Shown: piece after piece, positions 1 through 8,581 of the stretch | Position numbering within the stretch: position 1 is the first letter of the stretch | Layout of the letters: every line of letters begins with the position of its first letter | Origin: Ga0077555 sp050187415 | GTDB lineage: Bacteria > Pseudomonadota > Alphaproteobacteria > Rhizobiales > Hyphomicrobiaceae | Length of the DNA stretch: 64,000 bases | Assembly: GCA_050187415.1 (NCBI GenBank) | Contig: JBFWXN010000006.1 | Coordinates: 61,170-125,169 of the forward strand | Direction: 5' to 3' | The notes under the pieces: model-generated | Seen by the model: only the letters and a program-made list of their open reading frames with translations | What the model was told of the DNA's origin: nothing | Databases searched by the model: none | Position numbers and translations under genes: made by a program

Positions 1-239
1 GGCCTTACTACCTCCATCACGCCGATCTGGCGCCGGGTACCGGCCATTTCCGCACCAGTGTCGACGAGGGGCAAGCGCTGATGCGAGCCCTTCGCGGACA
101 GGTGACGGGGCTCGCGTTGCCGACCTATGTGCTGGATATACCCGGCGGCTTCGGTAAGGTGCCGATCGGGCCGGAGTATTTCGATCCGGAAATGGGCGTC
201 GTGATCGATCCTGCGGGGATGCCGCACACCTACACCTGA
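1..239 (+). CDS. kamA: lysine 2,3-aminomutase-like protein (KamA/EpmB family), 3' end only
   Basis: The plus strand reads open from base 3 to a TGA at 237-239, about 78 codons. The translation contains PYYLHH, APGTGHFR, EGQAL and a PTYVLDIPGG-type segment. These are typical of the C-terminal part of lysine 2,3-aminomutase / EF-P beta-lysylation radical SAM enzymes. The radical SAM cysteines would lie upstream, outside the window, so catalytic status and the choice between KamA and EpmB cannot be judged. It converges on era across a gap of about 60 bp. Confidence 0.82.
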   Translation, partial: PYYLHHADLAPGTGHFRTSVDEGQALMRALRGQVTGLALPTYVLDIPGGFGKVPIGPEYFDPEMGVVIDPAGMPHTYT

Positions 240-302
240 AGAACGAGCGCTCCTTGCCATGGGATGCGGGACTGGAGTTTCACGTCTGGCTCGTTTCGCC
301 GC

Positions 303-1256
303 TCAACCCTTGGGAAATTCCAGGCCCATTTCGCGGTAGTGCTCGGGATTGTTTTCCCAGCCCTCCGCCACCTTGACGTGGATGAAGAGGTGGACCGGGC
401 GCTCGAACAGCTTCGACAGTTCCTTGCGGGACGCCATCGAGATCTGCTTTACGGCACGACCGCCTTCGCCGAGCACGATCCGTCGCTGACTGTCGCGCTC
501 GACGAAGACGGTCTGCTCGATGCGCACCGAGCCGTCCTTGCGTTCTTCCCAGCCCGTCGTCTCGACCGTGGTCTGGTAGGGCAGTTCCTCGTGCAGGAAC
601 TCGTAGATTTTCTCGCGCGTGATCTCCGCGGCCGTGGTCCGCTCGGTCGCATCCGTGATCTCGTCCTCGGGATAATGCCAGGGCCCTATCGGCAGGTTGG
701 CTCCGAGCCATGTCTTGAGGTCGCCGACGCCGCTGCCGGTGAGCGCCGACACCATGAACGTGCGCTCGAAAGACAGCTTCTCGTTGATGGCTGCGGCGAG
801 CCCGAGGAGAGCATCCTTCTTGAGCTTGTCGATCTTGTTCAGCACGAGGACGCGCGTGGTCGCAAGCGGCCTCAGGACGCCGACGAGGCGGTCCACGCTC
901 TCGTCGATGCCCTTGGCGGCGTCGATGAGCAGCCCGACGACGTCGGCGTCGGCGGCGGTGTTCGTCGCCGCGCCCACCATGGCGCGGTCGAGGCGTCGGC
1001 GCGGGGCGAAGATGCCGGGCGTATCGATGAAGACGATCTGGGTCCGATCCTGCATGGCAATGCCGCGAATGGGCACCCGCGTGGTTTGCACCTTCCGGCT
1101 CACGATGGACACCTTGGTCCCGACCAACGCGTTGAGCAGCGTCGATTTGCCCGCGTTCGGGGCGCCGACCAATGCAACGAACCCACACCGCCGGCCGTCC
1201 TCGGCTGCTGCCGACCTGGGTTCGGCACCTTCGGTCGCCTCGTCGCCGTCAATCAT
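303..1256 (-). CDS. era: GTPase Era
   Basis: This 317-residue protein is a ribosome-assembly GTPase that binds the 3' end of 16S rRNA. The G1 loop GAPNAGKS lies near residue 30, DTPG follows as G3, and NKID near residue 140 is G4. The C-terminal KH domain has the motif GEGGRAVKQI. The family is usually near 300 residues; the extra N-terminal 20-odd residues are acidic and poorly conserved. The ATG at 1256 overlaps the 3' end of rnc by 8 bp, so the two are very likely co-transcribed and translationally coupled, as in many alphaproteobacteria. Confidence 0.97.
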   Translation of the reverse strand: MIDGDEATEGAEPRSAAAEDGRRCGFVALVGAPNAGKSTLLNALVGTKVSIVSRKVQTTRVPIRGIAMQDRTQIVFIDTPGIFAPRRRLDRAMVGAATNTAADADVVGLLIDAAKGIDESVDRLVGVLRPLATTRVLVLNKIDKLKKDALLGLAAAINEKLSFERTFMVSALTGSGVGDLKTWLGANLPIGPWHYPEDEITDATERTTAAEITREKIYEFLHEELPYQTTVETTGWEERKDGSVRIEQTVFVERDSQRRIVLGEGGRAVKQISMASRKELSKLFERPVHLFIHVKVAEGWENNPEHYREMGLEFPKG

Positions 1257-1956
1257 TTTTCTTGCTTCCTTGCAGAACGCCTTCTCGCGTCAGCATCGCC
1301 GAGGCGGCCGCTTGCTCGGCCGCGCGCTTGTTCGCGCCGCTGCCCCGGGCGGGCTTCCTGCCGTTGATCGAGACCTCGGTCGTGAACATCGGAGCGTGGT
1401 CGGGACCTTTGCGCTCGATTTCGACGTAGTGGGGCAGCGGTAGCCCGAGCCCCTGAGCCCACTCTTGTAGCATGGACTTCGAATCGGCAACGGTTTCGGG
1501 AAGACCATCGACGAGCGGCGCCCAAAGCCGCCGCACGACATCGCGCGCAACCGAAAAGCCAGCTTCAAGGAAAACCGCCGCCAGCAGGGCCTCGGTGGCG
1601 TCGGCCAGGATGGTGTCCTTGTCGCGTCCCCCGCTGTCGTCCTCGGCGGAGGAGAGGAACAACAATGCGCCGAGGTTCAATTCGCGAGCAATGCGCGCGC
1701 ACGTCTCCCGGCGAACGAGGCGATTGAAACGGCGCGCCAGCGCTCCCTCGCTCGCCTTCGCGTCGCGTTCGATCAGCAACTCGGCAATCGTAAGTCCTAG
1801 AACGCGATCACCCAGGAATTCGAGCCGCTCGTTGTCCTCGCCGCGCGATTGATCGCTGCGAATCGAGGCGTGAGTCAGTGACTTGTCGAGCAAGGCACGA
1901 CTTTTGAAGCGATATCCCAAGGCCGTCTCCAGCCCCTTGATATTGCGGCGAGCCAA
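1249..1956 (-). CDS. rnc: ribonuclease III
   Basis: This 235-residue double-strand-specific endoribonuclease processes rRNA precursors and structured mRNAs. The signature NERLEFLGDRVLGL carries the catalytic acidic residues of the RNase III domain. A C-terminal double-stranded-RNA-binding domain follows, ending in GANKRAAEQAAA. The start is a TTG at 1956, supported by an AGGAGG ribosome-binding site a few bases upstream and by the position of the first conserved helix. It overlaps era by 8 bp and lies downstream of lepB. Confidence 0.96.
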   Translation of the reverse strand: MARRNIKGLETALGYRFKSRALLDKSLTHASIRSDQSRGEDNERLEFLGDRVLGLTIAELLIERDAKASEGALARRFNRLVRRETCARIARELNLGALLFLSSAEDDSGGRDKDTILADATEALLAAVFLEAGFSVARDVVRRLWAPLVDGLPETVADSKSMLQEWAQGLGLPLPHYVEIERKGPDHAPMFTTEVSINGRKPARGSGANKRAAEQAAASAMLTREGVLQGSKKND

Positions 1957-2077
1957 GATCGGCCTCCTGCCAAAACGAGCGCGCGGCCGCTCTCGTCGGC
2001 AGCTCTTCGCGGCTCAAATCCTACAACCGAACTGCACTTTAACACAGTCCGAGGGCGGAGGAACGCGGTGGCAGCCG

Positions 2078-2866
2078 TCAACGCACAATCTTGAATATTC
2101 GCGACCAGCGGACGTCGAACGGCCAAGTCCAGGGTGTCAGTAATTGGAAACGACCCGGCTCGTCGACGGCGGCCGAGAAGAAGATAACGTCGGCGCGGCC
2201 GACCAGGTTCTCGAACGGAACATAGCCGACCCCATATCGATGCGGGGGAACGCGACTATCGGTGGAGTTGTCGCGATTGTCGCCCATCATGAAGAAGTTG
2301 CCCGCCGGCACCTTGTAAGGGCCCACGTTGTCGTAATCGCCGTCGGTGCGCTGGTCGAGCACAGTGTATTTCACCCCGTTCGGCAGCGTCTCCTCGTAGC
2401 GCGGTGTCCGCCGTTCGCGCCCGTCCTCGTCGACCTGGATGAAGTCGTCGACGCGCCGACGCGGAACTTCCTTGCCGTTGATGATGACGACGCCGCCACG
2501 GACGTAGATCTCGTCGCCGGGCAGGCCGATGACGCGCTTGATGTAATCGGTCGAGTTGTCGCGTGGCAGCTTGAAGACCACCACGTCGCCACGCTTGGGC
2601 TCGCTCGCCAGGACGCGACCGGCAAACAGGTTCAAGCCGAAGGGGAAAGAATAGCGGCTGTATCCGTAGGCGAGTTTCGACACGAACAGATAGTCTCCGA
2701 TCAGCAGTGTCGACTGCATGGAGCCGGAGGGGATATTGAACGGCTGGTAGAAAAAGACGCGGACGACGAACGCAATAATGAGAGCATGCAGAAAGATCTT
2801 GCCGATCTCGCCCCAACTCTCCTGCTTCGTCGCCTTCCCCTTGTCCGACCGGGATTTCGTCTTCAT
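2078..2866 (-). CDS. lepB: signal peptidase I
   Basis: This 262-residue inner-membrane serine/lysine protease removes signal peptides from exported proteins. One N-terminal membrane segment (about residues 22-40) is followed by NIPSGSM with catalytic Ser49. The box DYIKRVIGLPGD carries the general-base Lys110, and GDNRDNSTDSR is the conserved C-terminal box. I chose the ATG at 2866 because it sits behind a GGAAAG-type site and gives the usual length. The next open codon upstream adds only 14 atypical residues. It lies in the lepB-rnc-era order seen across alphaproteobacteria. Confidence 0.96.
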   Translation of the reverse strand: MKTKSRSDKGKATKQESWGEIGKIFLHALIIAFVVRVFFYQPFNIPSGSMQSTLLIGDYLFVSKLAYGYSRYSFPFGLNLFAGRVLASEPKRGDVVVFKLPRDNSTDYIKRVIGLPGDEIYVRGGVVIINGKEVPRRRVDDFIQVDEDGRERRTPRYEETLPNGVKYTVLDQRTDGDYDNVGPYKVPAGNFFMMGDNRDNSTDSRVPPHRYGVGYVPFENLVGRADVIFFSAAVDEPGRFQLLTPWTWPFDVRWSRIFKIVR

Positions 2867-3041
2867 GCGACTTTCCGCTTCTGGGGCGACCGCCCCCAGA
2901 CGGCCCAATCAATCTTGCCGACGTGTTTACGGTGTTTCAGAGGGGCGTGCAAACCGGACATTGCCGCGCTTCTCGACGCACAAGGGCATGGGCGTGCAAC
3001 GCGCCGTCGACCTGGGGCCTTGGGCGCCTGCCTTCGGCGCA

Positions 3042-3455
3042 TCATCGTGGATCGAGCTTCAGCGGGCGGGCCGATATGATGACGATGGCCTGCGCCATCG
3101 GATAGTCGTCGGTGAGAGTGAGATCGATGCGGGCTTCGTGGGCATCGGGCGTGAGGCTCTCGAGAATGGCGGCTGCGCCTCCCGTCAGCACGAGCGTCGG
3201 TCGTCCGGACGATAGGTTGACGACCCCCATGTCGCGCCAGAAAACACCGCGTCTGATGCCCGTTCCCAACGCCTTCGAGCAGGCTTCCTTGGCGGCAAAG
3301 CGCTTGGCGTAGGAAGCGGCCCTGTTACGCCGGCGGTCCGACTTGCGCCGCTCCGTCTCCGTGAAGATGCGATCGACGAACCGGTCGCCGAAACGTGTCA
3401 GCGTTGCCTCGATGCGGCGGATGTCGATGATGTCGTTGCCGATACCGAGTATCAT
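3042..3455 (-). CDS. acpS: holo-[acyl-carrier-protein] synthase
   Basis: AcpS transfers the 4'-phosphopantetheine arm of CoA onto acyl carrier protein. The 137-residue protein starts MILGIGNDIIDIRRIE, which holds the metal-binding aspartate. FAAKEACSKALGTG carries the second conserved acidic site. Length and motif order fit the bacterial AcpS family. It lies 13 bp downstream of pdxJ on the same strand, a pairing conserved in proteobacteria. A gap of about 175 bp separates it from lepB. Confidence 0.96.
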   Translation of the reverse strand: MILGIGNDIIDIRRIEATLTRFGDRFVDRIFTETERRKSDRRRNRAASYAKRFAAKEACSKALGTGIRRGVFWRDMGVVNLSSGRPTLVLTGGAAAILESLTPDAHEARIDLTLTDDYPMAQAIVIISARPLKLDPR

Positions 3456-3468
3456 GACCGGATCGTCC

Positions 3469-4254
3469 TCACAGCGCGACCGAGCTGTCCGCGTCCGCGC
3501 GAGCCTCGTCCATCAGCCGCCGCATGTGGCGAATGGCCGTGCCGAGGCCGTCGAAAATCGCCTCACCGATCAGGAAGTGACCGATGTTGAGCTCGACGAT
3601 CTCCGGCATGCGGGCGATAGGACCGACGGTATTGAAGGTCAAGCCGTGGCCGGCATGGACTTCGAGGCCCGCCGAATGAGCGAGGCGCGCGCCTTCCGCC
3701 AGCCGTGCCGTCTCGCGAACGAAGCCGCTCCGGTCATGCTCGAGGGCGCGCTCGCAATAGGTGCCGGTGTGCAATTCGACGATGTCCGCGCCGAGGCGGG
3801 CAGCGGCCTCGATGGCACGCGGGTCGGCCTCGATGAACAGGGAGACGCGAATGCCCGCGTCGCGTAACGCCCCGATATACCGCAGCAGATGATTGCGGCC
3901 GCCGACCACGTCGAGTCCGCCTTCTGTCGTGCGCTCCTCCCGCTTCTCCGGCACGAGGCAGCAGGCGTTAGGAACGTGTGTCAGCGCAATCGCCAGCATC
4001 TCGTCGGTGGCCGCCATCTCGAAATTGAGCGGACGGGTCAGCTCGTTCTTGAGGCGATGGATGTCGTTGTCGCAAATGTGGCGGCGATCTTCGCGCAGAT
4101 GAGCGGTGATCCCATCGGCGCCAGCGTCGACCGCCAAATGGGCGGCGCGCAGAGGATCGGGATGCCGGCCGCCACGTGCATTGCGGATGGTTGCCACGTG
4201 GTCGATGTTGACGCCGAGGCGGAGATAGCGGCCGGCCATGAACAGGGTCTCCAT
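3469..4254 (-). CDS. pdxJ: pyridoxine 5'-phosphate synthase
   Basis: PdxJ condenses 1-deoxyxylulose 5-phosphate with aminoacetone 3-phosphate to form pyridoxine 5'-phosphate, the vitamin B6 ring. The 261-residue TIM barrel begins RLGVNIDHVATIRNARG and contains DGITAHLREDRRHI and the C-terminal GHFLIGEAIFDGL. Translation may begin at 4254 or at the internal ATG at 4239, five codons later. It directly precedes acpS on the same strand. Confidence 0.96.
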   Translation of the reverse strand: METLFMAGRYLRLGVNIDHVATIRNARGGRHPDPLRAAHLAVDAGADGITAHLREDRRHICDNDIHRLKNELTRPLNFEMAATDEMLAIALTHVPNACCLVPEKREERTTEGGLDVVGGRNHLLRYIGALRDAGIRVSLFIEADPRAIEAAARLGADIVELHTGTYCERALEHDRSGFVRETARLAEGARLAHSAGLEVHAGHGLTFNTVGPIARMPEIVELNIGHFLIGEAIFDGLGTAIRHMRRLMDEARADADSSVAL

Positions 4255-4326
4255 CGAAACGTCGGGGCGCCTTCGATGGGCAGACCTCTCGAAAGGCGGT
4301 TGCTTGACGCGCCCGAGCCTGAGACG

Positions 4327-4878
4327 TCAACGCCGGGACAAGGGCACTGTGCGCATTACCATAGCGTAGATCGCGGCGGCTGCCAGCAGTCCGAGGGGAA
4401 CGGCGCCGAGCGCCACCGGGAACAGCACGTGCCAAACCAGATGTCCGCCGGTGCCTGCCACGTCCGGCGCGGCAATCGCGCCGATTCCTGCCAGGGCCAG
4501 CCAAAGCTCACGCAGGGTTACGTCATAAGAGGCGCCCGAGAGGACCGCCCCGAGATGATAGGAGGCAAGCCACATGAATGGCCACGTGACCGGCCCTCCG
4601 ACGAACGTGCCGGCGAGTGCCGCCCCGATGCTTGCCCGCAACAGGCATGCCATGGCCCCGGCAAACAGCATCTGAAAGCCGAGAATTGGCTGAAACGCCG
4701 CAAAGACCCCGATCGCGAGGCCGAGCGAAATCGCATGACGTGAAGCTTTGAGCCTTCCAAGCCGCAAGTTGGCGTATCGAACCGAGCGGTGCCATGAGCG
4801 CCGCGGCCATACGGCAATTCGCAGCCGGTCGAGCAAAGGCTCTCGCTCGCGGCGGCCAAACAGCATGAAATTCGTCAT
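4327..4878 (-). CDS. DUF2062 domain membrane protein
   Basis: This 183-residue protein has a basic N-terminus followed by several hydrophobic segments (about residues 55-85, 90-115 and 150-175). The pattern SLGLAIGVFAAFQPILGFQM is typical of DUF2062 membrane proteins. The function of the family is not established. The position between rsh and pdxJ is common in alphaproteobacteria, which supports the call but does not define a role. Confidence 0.85.
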   Translation of the reverse strand: MTNFMLFGRREREPLLDRLRIAVWPRRSWHRSVRYANLRLGRLKASRHAISLGLAIGVFAAFQPILGFQMLFAGAMACLLRASIGAALAGTFVGGPVTWPFMWLASYHLGAVLSGASYDVTLRELWLALAGIGAIAAPDVAGTGGHLVWHVLFPVALGAVPLGLLAAAAIYAMVMRTVPLSRR

Positions 4879-4933
4879 CCCCTCGACGCACGCACGCGAA
4901 GCGCAACGCCAATAGCATTATCATGAATCTCGA

Positions 4934-7270
4934 TCAATCGAAGGATCGTTCGACCTGGCTGACGACCGTTCGGGCTTTCAGACCGTTGATTATCCGGTTG
5001 AGGTGACCGAGATTCCACACTTCGACCTCGATCAGCATCTCGGTGAAGTCGGTCCCGCGCCTCAGCATCCTCAGATTGTCGATGTTTCCGTCCTCGTCGC
5101 CGATCACTTGGGCGATCTGGGCCAGCGTGCCGGGCTCGTTCAGGACGGTGACGATGATGCGGGCGGGAAAGCGGTCGGGGCTCTCCTCGTCGATATCCCA
5201 GGTCACGTCGATCCAGCGCGCGTGCTCGTGCTCCTTGAGGCGCGGGGAATGGATTTGGAAGATACGCACGCCCTGGCCGGGCAGCAGTACGCCGACGACG
5301 CGGTCGCCGGGGACGGCGCCGCCCTCCTCGAAACTGACCGGCACGTCGTTGCGGAGGCCCCGGATCGGCACGACCGGCTCGCCGCGCGTGACGCCGTCGA
5401 TGGAGGCGGAGGCGTCCGCCATTGACGTCGCGTGCTCGGTTTCGGTGTCGGTGCGCGAGCTGGTCTCCTTGCCAGGCCAGCGAAACTTCAAACCCATCAC
5501 CTTGCCGAGATTGAACCAGCCGTCGTCGCTGCCGGCTCGATCGACCGGCTTGCGGCCTTGAGGGGTAGCCTTGGCCTCGACGAGGGCATCGGGTGCCACC
5601 GCGCGCACCGCATCGGCCAGGGGCAGTTCGCTGCGTCCGATCGCGGCGAGCACGTCGTCGATGCTGCGCATGGCCAGGCGGGGGAGGGCCTTGCGCAGGC
5701 GATCGTCGTTGTAGTCCTGTCCAACCTTGGCGAGAGCCGAGACGAGCAGGCGCCGGCCAAGCTCGGCATATTGCTTGCGCAGGGCGTCGCGGGCAGCCCG
5801 GCGGATAGCCGAGCGGGCCTTGCCGGTGACCGCGACGCTTTCCCATGCCGCCGGCGGCACTTGGCCGGGCGAGGTGACGATCAGGACCTCGTCCCCGTTG
5901 CGCAGCTGCGTGGTGAGCGGCATCGGCCGGCCGTTCACGTGGGCGCCGACACAATGATTGCCCACATCGGTGTGGACGCCGTAGGCGAAGTCGATCGGAG
6001 TGGCGCCTCGAGGCAGCGCGATCAGGCGGCCCTTGGGTGTGAAGCAGAAGACCTGATCCTGAAAAAGCTCGAGCTTGGTGTGCTCCAGGAACTCTTCCGG
6101 GTTGTCGCCTTGCAGGAGTGTGTCGACGAGGTGCCGGAGCCACTGATAAGGGCTTGATTCCTGGGCCCTGGCGATGGCCTGCGGGCCATTCAGCGGCTCT
6201 TGCGCTGCCGGCGCCGCGGCCAAGAGGGTATCGACTACGTTGTCTTTATAGAGCGCGTGGGCGGCTACGCCGTGCTCCGCGACGCGATGCATGGCGGTGG
6301 TGCGCACCTGCAACTCGACGCGCTGATGGCGCGGGCCGACCACAGTCGTGTGAATCGACTGATAGCCGTTCTGCTTCGGCGTGGAGATGTAATCCTTGAA
6401 ACGACCCGGAACCGCGCGCCATTTGGTGTGTACGATGCCGACCACGCGATAGCATTCCTCCACGGACCCGATGATGACGCGAAAGCCGTAGATGTCCGAA
6501 AGCTGCTCGAGCGAGATCTGCCGGTTCTCCATCTTTCGCCAGATGGAATAAGGCTTCTTTTCGCGCCCTGAAACCTCCGCCGTGACACCGGCCTCGGCGA
6601 GCTTCGAGGCAAGACCGCTCGAGATCTCGTCGACAAGGTTCTGATTGCGCGCCCTGAGTGTCGCAAGACGATCCGTGACCGCGCGATAGGCCGCCGGATC
6701 GAGCCAGCGAAACGCCAGATCCTCCAACTCCTCGCGCACGGCCTGCATGCCCATGCGGCCCGCGAGCGGCGCGTAGATTTCCAGTGTCTCCTCGCTGTTG
6801 CGCCGCCGGCTTTCGGGCCTCTTGTGCTCGAGGGTGCGCATGTTGTGGAGACGGTCCGCGAGCTTCACCATCAGGACGCGGATGTCCGAGGATATGGCGA
6901 TCAGCAGCTTGCGGAAGTTCTCGGCCTGCTCCGCCTTGCGCGAGACGAGATCGAGACGCTTGATCTTGGTCAGCCCGTCAACGAGGGCTCCGATCTCTGG
7001 GCCGAACAGTTGGTCGATCTCGGCGCGGGTCGCCTCGGTATCCTCGATGACGTCGTGCAAAAGCGCTGTCGCGACCGTGGCGTCGTCGAGCTTCATCTCG
7101 GTGAGAATGCCCGCAACCTCGAGGGGGTGCGAAAAGTAGAGTTCGCCCGAGGCGCGCTTCTGCGTGCCATGCGCGCGCATCGCGTAAACGTAGGCGCGGT
7201 TGATCAGCGCCTCGTCGGCCGTTGGATCGTAGCCGAGCACGCGCTCGACCAGCTCATACTGGCGCATCAT
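4934..7270 (-). CDS. rsh: bifunctional (p)ppGpp synthetase/hydrolase (Rsh/SpoT type)
   Basis: This 778-residue stringent-response enzyme makes and degrades (p)ppGpp. The N-terminal HD hydrolase domain has His48 in FSHPLEVAGIL and His72-Asp73 in LLHDVIEDT, so the hydrolase appears intact. The synthetase domain (about residues 240-360) contains YGFRVI and KQNGYQSIHTT. A TGS domain (VFCFTPKGRLIALP) and a C-terminal ACT domain follow. The ATG at 7270 (or the adjacent one at 7267) begins the conserved MMRQYELVERV; a longer in-frame start is possible but atypical. It is about 180 bp downstream of rpoZ. Confidence 0.96.
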   Translation of the reverse strand: MMRQYELVERVLGYDPTADEALINRAYVYAMRAHGTQKRASGELYFSHPLEVAGILTEMKLDDATVATALLHDVIEDTEATRAEIDQLFGPEIGALVDGLTKIKRLDLVSRKAEQAENFRKLLIAISSDIRVLMVKLADRLHNMRTLEHKRPESRRRNSEETLEIYAPLAGRMGMQAVREELEDLAFRWLDPAAYRAVTDRLATLRARNQNLVDEISSGLASKLAEAGVTAEVSGREKKPYSIWRKMENRQISLEQLSDIYGFRVIIGSVEECYRVVGIVHTKWRAVPGRFKDYISTPKQNGYQSIHTTVVGPRHQRVELQVRTTAMHRVAEHGVAAHALYKDNVVDTLLAAAPAAQEPLNGPQAIARAQESSPYQWLRHLVDTLLQGDNPEEFLEHTKLELFQDQVFCFTPKGRLIALPRGATPIDFAYGVHTDVGNHCVGAHVNGRPMPLTTQLRNGDEVLIVTSPGQVPPAAWESVAVTGKARSAIRRAARDALRKQYAELGRRLLVSALAKVGQDYNDDRLRKALPRLAMRSIDDVLAAIGRSELPLADAVRAVAPDALVEAKATPQGRKPVDRAGSDDGWFNLGKVMGLKFRWPGKETSSRTDTETEHATSMADASASIDGVTRGEPVVPIRGLRNDVPVSFEEGGAVPGDRVVGVLLPGQGVRIFQIHSPRLKEHEHARWIDVTWDIDEESPDRFPARIIVTVLNEPGTLAQIAQVIGDEDGNIDNLRMLRRGTDFTEMLIEVEVWNLGHLNRIINGLKARTVVSQVERSFD

Positions 7271-7449
7271 GGCGCGCGAACCTCCGGCCCCGCCGGCGCG
7301 CGCAGGCAAAGCCACTCGCCGGCTGTCGCATCGTGCCGACGTATCCGCGTCCGATCGGAAGGCAAACCGCGTCGTGGCGACATTGCGTTGTTGCCCTGCC
7401 GATCAACGCGGAACGGGTTCGACACGTCTCGTGACGAGTGTGGCTCGTC

Positions 7450-7881
7450 TCAGCGGCCGCGGCCGCTGCCACCACCGCCCGAGCCGTTCGACGAAGGCTC
7501 CGACGGCGTCATGCTCTCCATGGCCCGCAGAAGCTGCTCCTCGGTCATGGTAATCTGATCGACGATCATGTCGGCGGACTGCTCGTCACGACCGAGCGTC
7601 GGACGGCGATCCGTGGTCAACAGGGGTGCCGAGCCGGCCTCGGGCTCATCGACCTCGACGTTCTTCTGGATCGAGTGGATGAGGCTCTCGCGGATGTCAT
7701 CCGACGCGACGGTCACGTCGGCGATCTCGCGCAGCGCAAGGACTGGGTTCTTGTCGTTCTCGGGCTCGATGGTGAGGGCCGAGCCGTTGGCGATGGCGCG
7801 GGCACGATGAGCCGCGAGCAGGACCAGCTCGAAGCGGTTTGAGACCTTATCGACGCAATCCTCTACGGTGACACGAGCCAT
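7450..7881 (-). CDS. rpoZ: RNA polymerase omega subunit
   Basis: Omega helps assemble RNA polymerase by holding the beta' subunit and is often linked to ppGpp control. The 143-residue protein starts MARVTVEDCVDKVSNRFELVLLAAHRAR, the canonical omega N-terminus. A low-complexity Gly/Ser-rich tail (GSGGGGSGRGR) extends it beyond enterobacterial omega but is usual in this group. It lies just upstream of rsh on the same strand. Confidence 0.95.
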   Translation of the reverse strand: MARVTVEDCVDKVSNRFELVLLAAHRARAIANGSALTIEPENDKNPVLALREIADVTVASDDIRESLIHSIQKNVEVDEPEAGSAPLLTTDRRPTLGRDEQSADMIVDQITMTEEQLLRAMESMTPSEPSSNGSGGGGSGRGR

Positions 7882-8121
7882 GTGCTCTCCTGTGCGTGTA
7901 TGCCTGCCTGCGTGCGACGGCGATAGGTTAACGCCGCGAGGCGCCTTTCGCGACCACGCCCGGCTTCAAAGCCAGGACAGAGGCGGTCGCGCGGCGCCGA
8001 CGTTTGTGCAAGCGAGATCTATCGCACGAAAAGCATGAAACGGCAAGCGGCGCCCACCCGGCGAAGCTGCTCGGGCCACTCTCGTGGGCGATCCCGCGCC
8101 GGCTGCGCGCGGACGGCGCGA

Positions 8122-8436
8122 CTACTCCGCGACCTTCATGACGACGATGCCGGACATGATGAGAACGGCCGCGATCACCCGCAACGGCGACACGGCCTCG
8201 CCGAGAAGCAGCACGCCCACGAGAAAGGCGCCGACCGCACCAATTCCGGTCCACACCATATAGGCGGTGCCGAGCGGCAGGCTGCGCATCGCGATCGCAA
8301 GCAGGCCAAACGAGGCGATCATGGCTCCAATGGTGACGATGGAGGGCGCGAGGCGGGTAAACCCGTCCGATTGCTTCATCGCCGCAGCCCATACGATTTC
8401 CAAAAGCCCTGCCACGAATAGATAGACCCAAGCCAT
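8122..8436 (-). CDS. gdx: guanidinium exporter of the SMR family (Gdx, formerly SugE)
   Basis: This 104-residue protein has four transmembrane helices, as in the small multidrug resistance family. The first helix ends GLLEIVWAAAMK, with the conserved membrane glutamate Glu13. The following SDGFTRLAPS and the GTAYMVWTGIG box match the Gdx/SugE branch rather than EmrE. Members of this branch export guanidinium in exchange for protons. The ATG at 8436 follows a CAGGAGA site. A guanidine-II-type RNA structure lies immediately upstream, independently supporting this substrate. Confidence 0.9.
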   Translation of the reverse strand: MAWVYLFVAGLLEIVWAAAMKQSDGFTRLAPSIVTIGAMIASFGLLAIAMRSLPLGTAYMVWTGIGAVGAFLVGVLLLGEAVSPLRVIAAVLIMSGIVVMKVAE

Positions 8437-8450
8437 GATGATCTCCTGCC

Positions 8451-8495
8451 CGGGTCGTCCCGAAGTGCCTTGGCTGATCGTCGAGGTCGTCCTCG
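8451..8495 (-). ncRNA. guanidine-II (mini-ykkC) riboswitch
   Basis: On the minus strand, two small hairpins lie in the leader of the guanidinium exporter. The first (8482-8495) is CGAGG-ACGA-CCTCG. The second (8451-8462) is CGGG-ACGA-CCCG. Two short stems with ACGR tetraloops separated by a 19-nt linker are the definition of the mini-ykkC motif, which binds guanidine. The second hairpin ends about 2 nt before the Shine-Dalgarno CAGGAGA (8442-8448). Control is therefore probably translational, with guanidine freeing the ribosome-binding site. The agreement between motif and downstream gene makes a chance match unlikely. Confidence 0.88.
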
Positions 8496-8581
8496 GATCA
8501 GGATGTAGTCCGTAGTGGGCCGGCGACAAGCTCGAGCCCAGTGAACCCGAACCCGGCGCGTTTTTGCCGAGCGTCGCCCCG

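Noticed and set aside
1883..2143. Small frames in the rnc-lepB gap
   Set aside because: They overlap known genes, lack ribosome-binding sites and show no conserved features.
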